64,000 nt of DNA from a virus, in IMG/VR virus record IMGVR_UViG_3300032116_000062, positions 38,381 to 102,380 of that record; one strand, written 5' to 3'. The translations under genes and the position numbers were made by a program. The notes under the pieces were generated by a model. The model was not told the origin of the DNA and searched no databases. It worked only from the letters and a program-made list of their open reading frames with translations. Below are positions 41,834 to 48,812 of the stretch, in pieces; position 1 is the first letter of the stretch; the number at the start of each line of letters is the position of its first letter.

Positions 41834-43441
41834 ATGGATTTAAAACAAATTATGCAAGGCAAAAACCCACAAAACGTGATGCTTGAGCAAACCAGAGGTT
41901 TGAAAGCAAAGTGGGAGAAGACTGGCTTACTTGAAGGAGTAGGTTCAGAAACTTCAAAGCATGGTATGGCAGTGATGCTTGAAAACCAAGCTAAACAATT
42001 ACTCGATGAAGCTACTAGAACTGGTACTTCAGCAGGTTCAGAAGAGTGGGCAGGTGTAGCTCTTCCATTGGTAAGAAGAATTTTTGGTTCAATCGCAGCT
42101 AAAGAATTCGTTTCTGTACAACCGATGAACTTACCTTCAGGTCTTATTTTCTACATGGACTTCAAATATGGTACTAATACTACATTAGGTAGACCAGCTT
42201 CTGGTTCTTCTATGTTCGGTAATGGTGGTACTTTTGGTAAAGACAATTTAGCACCTTCTGGAAACAAATTGGGTTCTACTCAAGCTACTGAAGGTGGTCT
42301 TTATGGTGCAGGTAGATTCGGATACACAATCAACGATACTACTGCAGCTGTAACAGCAACTGTAACTTCTGCTTCTTGGTCTGATGTAAACTTTGATAAT
42401 GCATTATCTGCATCAATTGCATCTGCTAACTCAAGAGTAATGAAAGTTAAAGTTGGATTACCTGCTGATGCTGATTGGCAAGGTGTAAGAGCATTTAAGA
42501 TTTCAGGTTCTGCAACTACAACATTGTTACCAGAGTATACTGTTGTTGATTCATACGGATCTGCATCTTTCGTTCTTTCTGGATCTGCAGTTACCGATAC
42601 AAACGTAGCTACACAGACATTGACTTATCATGTTCAACCAACTGATTACAACAGAGGTGATTTCGAAGATAGAGGTTCTGATCTTCCAATCCCAGAAATT
42701 GAATTGGAATTGAAATCTGAACCAATCGTTGCTAAAACTCGTAAGTTAAAGGCTATCTGGACTCCAGAATTGGCACAAGACTTGAACGCATACCATTCAG
42801 TAGATGCTGAAGCTGAATTAACTCAAATGCTTTCTGAATACATCTCTCTTGAGATTGATTTGGAAATCCTTGAGATGTTGCAGCAAAATGCATTCACAAC
42901 TGATTATTGGTCTGCTAGAGTTGGATATGATTGGAACGGTTCTGCATTTGCAATTGATGCAAACGCAGCAGCAGCTTCAGCGTACACAAAAAGCACTTGG
43001 TATCAAACTTTGGGTATCAAATTGCAGAAAGTTTCTAATAAGATTCACCAATTGACTATGAGAGGTGGTGCAAACTTCATCGTTTGTTCTCCAAACGTAG
43101 CAACTATTCTTGAATCTATGAACGGATTCTCTGCTAACCCAGGTAAAGATGCATTGCAGTTCGCAGCTGGTGTGACTAACATTGGTTCAATCTCTAACAG
43201 ATACGATGTTTATAAGAATCCTTATATGACTGAAAACGTAATCTTGTTAGGTTTCAAAGGTTCTAACTTCTTCGAAACAGGAGCAGTTTACGCACCTTAT
43301 GTACCATTGATTATGACTCCACTTGTTTATGACCCAACCAACTTCACTCCAAGAAGAGGTGTTATGACAAGATACGCTAAGAAGATTGTAAGACCAGAAT
43401 TCTACGGTAAGATCGTAGTTGAAGGTTTACACTCTCTCTAA
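41834..43441 (+). CDS. Major capsid protein (T4 gp23-like)
   Basis: The 535 residues match the gp23 pattern: N-terminal helices with AVMLENQAKQLLDEATRTG, then ALPLVRRIFGSIAAKEFVSVQPM (the HK97-fold entry segment of T4 capsid proteins), GLIFYMDFKYG, ELELKSEPIVAKTRKLKA, DLNAYHSVDAEAELTQMLSEY and the C-terminal RRGVMTRYAKKIVRPEFYGK. A probable maturation cleavage is LLEGVG near residue 34, as expected for the gp21-like protease. It is the main shell protein. A strong terminator follows, insulating its transcript from the next gene. Confidence 0.95.
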   Translation: MDLKQIMQGKNPQNVMLEQTRGLKAKWEKTGLLEGVGSETSKHGMAVMLENQAKQLLDEATRTGTSAGSEEWAGVALPLVRRIFGSIAAKEFVSVQPMNLPSGLIFYMDFKYGTNTTLGRPASGSSMFGNGGTFGKDNLAPSGNKLGSTQATEGGLYGAGRFGYTINDTTAAVTATVTSASWSDVNFDNALSASIASANSRVMKVKVGLPADADWQGVRAFKISGSATTTLLPEYTVVDSYGSASFVLSGSAVTDTNVATQTLTYHVQPTDYNRGDFEDRGSDLPIPEIELELKSEPIVAKTRKLKAIWTPELAQDLNAYHSVDAEAELTQMLSEYISLEIDLEILEMLQQNAFTTDYWSARVGYDWNGSAFAIDANAAAASAYTKSTWYQTLGIKLQKVSNKIHQLTMRGGANFIVCSPNVATILESMNGFSANPGKDALQFAAGVTNIGSISNRYDVYKNPYMTENVILLGFKGSNFFETGAVYAPYVPLIMTPLVYDPTNFTPRRGVMTRYAKKIVRPEFYGKIVVEGLHSL

Positions 43442-43466
43442 TCGTAAGAGTGATTAAATAAAGAAA

Positions 43467-43499
43467 AGGGGAAGTAGAAATACTTCCTCTTTTTTTTTT
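43467..43499 (+). terminator. Rho-independent terminator after the capsid gene
   Basis: A 10-bp stem AGGGGAAGTA/TACTTCCTCT (43467-43476 with 43481-43490, one G-U pair) with a GAAA tetraloop is followed by nine T residues. It ends the capsid transcript. Confidence 0.9.
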
Positions 43500-43508
43500 A
43501 AATTAATC

Positions 43509-43518
43509 CATATTTATC
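43509..43518 (+). promoter_or_regulatory. ATATTTAT element (candidate late promoter)
   Basis: CATATTTATC lies between the capsid terminator and the ATG at 43531, 12 bases before it, an ideal place for a new promoter. Confidence 0.45.
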
Positions 43519-43530
43519 TTAAAGTACATT

Positions 43531-44565
43531 ATGCCAAATGCCGGTGATGTTATAGTATTTAGAGCATGGGATTTATACCAAACGACTGCAACGGATAGTT
43601 CGGATTTTCTTGTAAAAAAAGGTGATGGTGATTTGGGATATGTAGAATCTATACAGATAGCAAATACGGGATCCAATACATTTAATGGAAATCAAATAAT
43701 ATCCGGAAATTTAGATGTAACAGGTACTATAACAGGTACAATTACCGCAAATTATTTTACTACAGGTTCAATTCTAATGACCGGCAGTATATCTACTGTC
43801 AATTATATTGATTTTGTAGTAAACCCTACACCTGACCCTGCACATTCGGAAGGTAGAATACATTGGAATTCTGATACAAAAACTTTACAAGTAGATTCGG
43901 ATACCAATAACTTTATGATTGAAGTGGGGCATATGAATGTTGTTCGTGGTAGAAACCCAAATGGTACTACTTTAACAAAGGGAAGTGTTGTGTATATGAG
44001 TGGTGAAAGTGGAAACCGACCTAATTTTTATACCGCAAGTTGGGAAGATGATAGAAGGAGTGCATCCACATTGGGATTGGTAGCTCAAGACATAGGTGGA
44101 AATCAGACCGGGTACGTTGTAACAAATGGAATACTACGTGGAATAAATACTACAGAATATAGTCCCGGAGATGCATTATACCTATCATCATCGGGTAATT
44201 TTACAAAATTTGTACCTGATGCACCTCAACACGAAGTTAGATTGGGTAAAGTAATTACATCTGCTGTATCTGGTATGATATATGTAAATATAATGAACGG
44301 ATATGAATTAAATGAATTACACGATTTAAAAATAGAAACGGGTTCATTAAAAGATGCTGCAACAAATAATGGTGGTAGTTTACTATATTATAGTAGTTCA
44401 CTTTGGGCAAATAATGATAATGTAAGATTAGCACAATCTACAATGATATTAGCATCTGTTTCACAATCTCTCAATTTCCCCAACGATGCAGCTGCACAAG
44501 CAGGTGGTGTACCAGCTGGTGGATTGTACCACACAGATGGAACTATTAAAATTAGATTAGTCTAA
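43531..44565 (+). CDS. Virion structural protein (fibre/decoration type)
   Basis: The 344 residues begin with a beta-rich head containing IANTGSNTFNGNQIISGNLD, the fibre-like phrase also found in the fibre genes at 48813 and 51813. The middle part (GTTLTKGSVVYMSGESG, TLGLVAQDIGGNQTGYVV, GDALYLSSSGNF) is the type of domain seen in phage capsid decoration or head fibres. The C-terminus DAAAQAGGVPAGGLYHTDG resembles the end of tail-fibre and whisker-like proteins. It lies between capsid and neck genes. Head decoration or a head fibre is likely, without certainty. Confidence 0.6.
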   Translation: MPNAGDVIVFRAWDLYQTTATDSSDFLVKKGDGDLGYVESIQIANTGSNTFNGNQIISGNLDVTGTITGTITANYFTTGSILMTGSISTVNYIDFVVNPTPDPAHSEGRIHWNSDTKTLQVDSDTNNFMIEVGHMNVVRGRNPNGTTLTKGSVVYMSGESGNRPNFYTASWEDDRRSASTLGLVAQDIGGNQTGYVVTNGILRGINTTEYSPGDALYLSSSGNFTKFVPDAPQHEVRLGKVITSAVSGMIYVNIMNGYELNELHDLKIETGSLKDAATNNGGSLLYYSSSLWANNDNVRLAQSTMILASVSQSLNFPNDAAAQAGGVPAGGLYHTDGTIKIRLV

Positions 44566-44595
44566 TTAAAAAATTTTACCCCTATTTTTTATTCT

Positions 44596-44605
44596 TATAT
44601 TTATA
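44596..44605 (+). promoter_or_regulatory. ATATTTATA element (candidate late promoter)
   Basis: TATATTTATA lies 28 bases before the ATG at 44634, the start of the neck genes. Confidence 0.45.
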
Positions 44606-44633
44606 GTAGTATAACTCTATAAACTTATAAATA

Positions 44634-45842
44634 ATGTCTGTAAACACATATTGGTCAGGCTCAACATTAAATGCGTTTTTATTAGCATCGGCATCTGCAG
44701 AAGCAACTCCATTTGGAATATATGATAATGATGCTGATTTCAAAACCGATGCACCTAAAACAGCTGTTTGGGTTGCAAAAAGACTGGGATACCCAATCGT
44801 TAATATTGAATTGGATAATCCTCAAATTTGGGCATGCTTTGAAGAAGCGGTATCAGAATACTCTGCACAGGTTAATCAATTCAATCTCCGCAATAACCTT
44901 GATATTTTAAAGGGACAACCAAAAGGTAAAGTTGCAAGTTTTTCACAAACACTTGTAGATGGTTCCTATCTACCGACAACGATTCGTATGTCTCAACAAT
45001 ATGGAACTTTGGCCGGTGTAGGTGGAAATACCACTATAAAAAGAGGGTATATCAATGTGACAGAATCCGTACAAAAATACGATTTAATGACAAATGCAGT
45101 TGATGTAGAAACATCACAATCGTTTGTAACCACATATACAGGAAGTGCAACAATTGATGTTGTAAAAGTTTTTTATGAAGCAGTTCCTGCGATAACAAGA
45201 TTTTTTGATCCATATTCAGTCGGTGCACAGGGAACACTAAATTTAATGTCTGAATTGGGATTTGGTAACTACTCACCTGCTGCACAGTTTTTGATGATGC
45301 CAATTTATGAGGACGTATTAAGAATGCAGCATATTGAATTCAATGACCAAATAAGAAAATCAGCATTTAGTTTCAATATAGTAGATAATAAATTAGAAAT
45401 ATTTCCAGTACCAAGTTCAAAATCGCCTAAAAAAATATATTTTGATTATATTAGTAGAGATGAATTTGAACATGATTCACAGATAATTCAGCCGGAATCC
45501 CTTTCAGATTACTCCGATATACCATATGATTTTATTCAATATTCAAATATAAATGATGTCGGAAAGCAATGGATAAGAAAATATACATTAGCACTTACAA
45601 AGGAATTATTAGGCGCAATCAGAGAAAAATACAACTCAATACCAATTCCAGATGGTGAGGTTAGTTTAGATGGTGCAGCGTTACGTTCTGAAGCACAAGT
45701 TGAAAAGGATGCATTGATAACGCAGTTAAGAGAAAATTTGGAAGAATTGAGTAGAATTAAAGTGATGGAAAATAAAGCACATGAGGCGGATCACCAACAG
45801 CAAATGTTACAAAAAGTACCATTAAAAATATATGTAGGATAA
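44634..45842 (+). CDS. Neck protein (T4 gp13-like)
   Basis: The 402 residues show the T4-like neck pattern: AVWVAKRLGYPIVNIELDNPQIWACFEEAVSEYSAQVNQ, quoted here only as AKRLGYPIVNIEL and CFEEAVSEYSAQVNQ, followed by NNLDILKGQPKG. The middle has beta-rich segments, then WIRKYTLALTKELLGAIREKY and a C-terminal coiled coil (ALITQLRENLEELSRIK). In T4, gp13 and gp14 close the filled head and form the neck. The gene begins the neck/tail-completion set and is followed by a gp14-like gene after one base. Confidence 0.6.
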   Translation: MSVNTYWSGSTLNAFLLASASAEATPFGIYDNDADFKTDAPKTAVWVAKRLGYPIVNIELDNPQIWACFEEAVSEYSAQVNQFNLRNNLDILKGQPKGKVASFSQTLVDGSYLPTTIRMSQQYGTLAGVGGNTTIKRGYINVTESVQKYDLMTNAVDVETSQSFVTTYTGSATIDVVKVFYEAVPAITRFFDPYSVGAQGTLNLMSELGFGNYSPAAQFLMMPIYEDVLRMQHIEFNDQIRKSAFSFNIVDNKLEIFPVPSSKSPKKIYFDYISRDEFEHDSQIIQPESLSDYSDIPYDFIQYSNINDVGKQWIRKYTLALTKELLGAIREKYNSIPIPDGEVSLDGAALRSEAQVEKDALITQLRENLEELSRIKVMENKAHEADHQQQMLQKVPLKIYVG

Positions 45843-45843
45843 T

Positions 45844-46311
45844 ATGCCAAAATTTATGTTAGATAGAGACTTGCAACTTTTTAGAAGTTTTGCAAGAGAA
45901 TTGGTAGATACTGTAATAGAAAATACTTGCGTTTTATTTAAAGTAAATTTAAGTGAAACAAAAGTAAACATATATGGCGAATCTACAAATAAAACGTGGC
46001 ATCCTGGAGTTGAATTATATGTTTTAATTGATAAAGAACCTGATACTGCAACTTATGAAGGATTTGGTCCGGATGAACAACAAAATATTACATTTAAATT
46101 TGATAGATTGTTATGTGAAGAAAGAAATGCATATCCTGAAATAGGGGATATTATTTATTTTGATAATTCTTATTATGAGATTGATAATACAAATGAAGTA
46201 CAATTTGTCGGAGGCCTACCAGGTGAAGCTAGTCAAAGAAATTGGAGTATTGTATGTTCTACATTTATGGTAAATAAAGCAACACTCAATATTGAAGAAC
46301 GAATTAATTAA
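45844..46311 (+). CDS. Neck protein (T4 gp14-like)
   Basis: The 155-residue protein has the pattern SETKVNIYGESTNKTWHP, with NIYGES seen in T4-like gp14 proteins, followed by ELYVLIDKEPDTATYEGFGPD and an EIGDIIYFDNSYYEI beta motif. It lies just after the gp13-like gene, as in T4. It is shorter than T4 gp14 (about 256), so it may keep only the core. The neck role is inferred from both motif and order. Confidence 0.5.
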   Translation: MPKFMLDRDLQLFRSFARELVDTVIENTCVLFKVNLSETKVNIYGESTNKTWHPGVELYVLIDKEPDTATYEGFGPDEQQNITFKFDRLLCEERNAYPEIGDIIYFDNSYYEIDNTNEVQFVGGLPGEASQRNWSIVCSTFMVNKATLNIEERIN

Positions 46312-46316
46312 AATAT

Positions 46317-47435
46317 ATGTCTACAAATCCATTAAGAAATAATGAGAGAATAAATCAAGCAAAGACAAGCAAACAAGATTTAAAACAAAGTGTAACTCTA
46401 TTTGATATAGATTACGCAATGATGACTTATTTGGAAGATACACTTTTACCAAATTTAGATGAGAATGGTAAAATGTTAAAGATACCTGTTATATATGGTA
46501 ATTCTGAAAGATGGAATGGTGCAAGGAGACAGGGAGTATATAGAGATGCAAAAGGAAAAATTCAGTTACCATTGATGATGATTAGAAGAACAAACATTGC
46601 AAAAAACGAATCAATGGCAATGTTAAATAGACACGTTTCATATCCAACCATTAGAAAATACTCAAAAGAAAATAGATATGATAGATTTAGTTTGTTTGGA
46701 TTAGGTACAAAACCAAAATATGAATTGTTCAATGTTACAATGCCAGATTATGTTGAGATAAACTATGATTGTATGGTTTGGACAAATTATACCGAACATT
46801 TAAATACTGTTATTGAACAATTACAATTTGCAGGATCTTATTGGGGAGATAAAGATAAATTTAAATTTAATACATCGGTTGGTGATTTTAACGTTGTAAA
46901 TGAAGTTGGGGAAGGAACGGAAAGAATTAACAGAGTTGAATTTTCTTTAAATGTAAAGGCGTATTTATTGCCTGAAAAATTTGATGGAGAAAATACTACA
47001 AAAAAATCAGTAGCTGTAAAAAGATTTATAGTATCAACTGAAACTGATATGACTGCAAACGGAAGAATGGAAGGATTGTTAACAACACCATCTCCATATT
47101 ATGATAATAAAGATTTGGTAGATTTTTTATCTTTAAATAATAGTAAAGTACAAACGCCGATTACAAACAATACCATAACTTTTACGGGAATAAAACCTAT
47201 AAAAACACCACCATTACTGACATCTGCGGTATCAGGAACAATAACAATAAGTGGTGAACCATATGATATAAAAGTTTATATAAATGGTGTTAGATATTAC
47301 TATGGTACACATTTTGGTGTTTCCTATGTGATAGCAACTGGAAATTTCACTATTAATTTTTTACCATTGATTATTGGATTTGATGTTGATTCTGAAGATG
47401 AAATAACTATAACAGGAAAATTCATAGAAATATAA
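46317..47435 (+). CDS. Tail completion/sheath-stabiliser protein (T4 gp15-like) with extra C-terminal domain
   Basis: The first 240 of 372 residues follow the T4 gp15 layout: KIPVIYGNSERWNGARRQG, GKIQLPLMMIRRTN, YELFNVTMPDYVEINYDCMV, LNTVIEQLQF and INRVEFSLNVKAYLLPE, the last matching the RIEWSLTFEVNGWMYPP region of gp15. In T4 gp15 caps the sheath end and connects tail to neck, so a contractile tail is implied. The final 130 residues are a separate beta domain (VYINGVRYYYGTHFGV, ending EITITGKFIEI) that is also found at the end of the gene at 47757. Confidence 0.5.
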   Translation: MSTNPLRNNERINQAKTSKQDLKQSVTLFDIDYAMMTYLEDTLLPNLDENGKMLKIPVIYGNSERWNGARRQGVYRDAKGKIQLPLMMIRRTNIAKNESMAMLNRHVSYPTIRKYSKENRYDRFSLFGLGTKPKYELFNVTMPDYVEINYDCMVWTNYTEHLNTVIEQLQFAGSYWGDKDKFKFNTSVGDFNVVNEVGEGTERINRVEFSLNVKAYLLPEKFDGENTTKKSVAVKRFIVSTETDMTANGRMEGLLTTPSPYYDNKDLVDFLSLNNSKVQTPITNNTITFTGIKPIKTPPLLTSAVSGTITISGEPYDIKVYINGVRYYYGTHFGVSYVIATGNFTINFLPLIIGFDVDSEDEITITGKFIEI

Positions 47436-47764
47436 TGAAAAGAACTTTACTTGATATAACTCAAAAAATATCTAGAAAGGTTGTTGGTGTTGTATTGACT
47501 CCATTTAATCTACAAGACCCAAACTATTGGATATTTGAAGCAAAAAATTATAGATTCAACGAAATATTGCGAGAAGTCGAATATAGAAAAACGCAAGATC
47601 GGATTTCTATTCACATAAACACACAAAATGTTTCTAATAGAGATTTTTTGGTTGAAGAAGGAAAGAGTGGAATATTAGTAAAATTTATAAAAGCCAATTT
47701 CCAATATGAGTTAGACGAATCTGATGAGATTTATTTAAAAGGAGATATACAAAAATATGCTTAA
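47435..47764 (+). CDS. Small hypothetical structural protein
   Basis: The 109-residue protein starts at the last base of the previous stop (TAATG). It contains beta-rich segments with KVVGVVLTPFNLQDPNYW and a C-terminal LKGDIQKYA. No family is recognised. Its position between a gp15-like gene and a beta-domain gene suggests a tail-end structural role. Confidence 0.55.
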   Translation: MKRTLLDITQKISRKVVGVVLTPFNLQDPNYWIFEAKNYRFNEILREVEYRKTQDRISIHINTQNVSNRDFLVEEGKSGILVKFIKANFQYELDESDEIYLKGDIQKYA

Positions 47765-48254
47765 CAAATTTAATTCAGCTGCAAAAAAGCTTAACAGAGC
47801 TTTACCAAAAATAAATCCAAAAAATTTAAATGATGATTTGTATTTAACAGGTAGTTTATTGAACATCGATATACCATCAACCCCATCATACGAATCAAAT
47901 GTAAAATCAAATCCAAACCCAACAAAGATAATAAATAATACAAATACTATTTATGAATTTCATAATGAAATTTTACAATTTAGTGCAAGAACTGCAAAAA
48001 AAGCAATTGATTCATATTCCGCTGATGGATTTGGTAAATTAATTATAAACAATGTGAAGTTAGATTATGGAACAGAAGGAGTTTCGCCGGATAATTTTGA
48101 GGTATTGGTAGGAGGACTTCATTTACCAGGAGATTATAGCGTATCTGAAAGTGGCAGTAGTGTTGTTGTAAGTTTAAACGATTTATACATAGATTTTAGT
48201 GGAGATGTTGATGTTAGTAATATTTATGTTATAGGTAAGTTTATAAACATATAA
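47757..48254 (+). CDS. Structural protein sharing the C-terminal beta domain of the gp15-like protein
   Basis: The 165 residues have a Lys/Asn/Pro-rich, probably flexible N-terminal part. The C-terminal beta domain reads NFEVLVGGLHLPGDYSV, then IYVIGKFINI. This is the same domain type as at the end of 46317-47435 (VYINGVRYYYGTHFGV, ITITGKFIEI), so domain shuffling or duplication within the tail module is likely. The recurring pattern (xVxVNGxxLxxGxDYxV...GxF) is found in phage tail and fibre proteins. Confidence 0.55.
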   Translation: MLNKFNSAAKKLNRALPKINPKNLNDDLYLTGSLLNIDIPSTPSYESNVKSNPNPTKIINNTNTIYEFHNEILQFSARTAKKAIDSYSADGFGKLIINNVKLDYGTEGVSPDNFEVLVGGLHLPGDYSVSESGSSVVVSLNDLYIDFSGDVDVSNIYVIGKFINI

Positions 48255-48260
48255 GATATC

Positions 48261-48743
48261 ATGGCAACACTAATACAACTAAAGCAAATAGAAAGTAGTT
48301 CCTTTATAATACAGGCGGTTCAATTTGCTGAAACATTTACACAATCCGTAACCAATGTAATAAATGATATTGGATTATTCTCGGCATCCGCACAATTAAC
48401 ATCCGCACTTGATTTACGATATGCATTGAGTGGAACCGTTGGTGGTGGTGGTGATTGGTCAACTATTACTGGTATACCTGAAGGAATAATATCATCATCT
48501 ACACAATTAGATGGAACTACATTGAGAAACATAACTATATCCACCACAGATGCAGATCATTACTCACTCATAGTTAGTGGAGCAATAGGTGTAGTGGATG
48601 CAACGGACTTATCAGGAAGCATAGATGGTGATGAAGATACAACCGTTCCTGCACAAATTTACTTAACAGGCCAACCACTTCCAGTAGACCCTGCAATTAG
48701 TGGAAGTTCCGAAGCAAATATTATTGATCAGGGTGAGTGGTAA
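48261..48743 (+). CDS. Small fibre-like structural protein
   Basis: The 160-residue protein starts MATLIQLKQIESSS, an N-terminal pattern similar to the fibre starts downstream. It has Ser/Ala/Thr-rich coiled-coil-like stretches (AETFTQSVTNVINDIGLFSASAQ), a short Gly spacer and beta segments ending GQPLPVDPAISGSSEANIIDQGEW, given here only in outline. It could be an adaptor linking the tail to the long fibres. No family is identified. Confidence 0.55.
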   Translation: MATLIQLKQIESSSFIIQAVQFAETFTQSVTNVINDIGLFSASAQLTSALDLRYALSGTVGGGGDWSTITGIPEGIISSSTQLDGTTLRNITISTTDADHYSLIVSGAIGVVDATDLSGSIDGDEDTTVPAQIYLTGQPLPVDPAISGSSEANIIDQGEW

Positions 48744-48755
48744 TGAAAAAAAAAT

Positions 48756-48765
48756 GATATTTATA
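48756..48765 (+). promoter_or_regulatory. ATATTTATA element (candidate late promoter)
   Basis: GATATTTATA lies 47 bases before the ATG at 48813. An SD-like CGGAGAA follows at about 48798-48804, one of the few in this window. Confidence 0.45.
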
Positions 48766-48812
48766 TACTGAATAACCTTATCAATACATTTTTTAACGGA
48801 GAATAACTAAAT

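Noticed and set aside
44626-44633. A perfect T4 late-promoter box TATAAATA
   Set aside because: It ends directly at the ATG of the gp13-like gene, leaving no room for a start site before the codon, and it occurs only once in this position. The upstream ATATTTATA copy is a better candidate.
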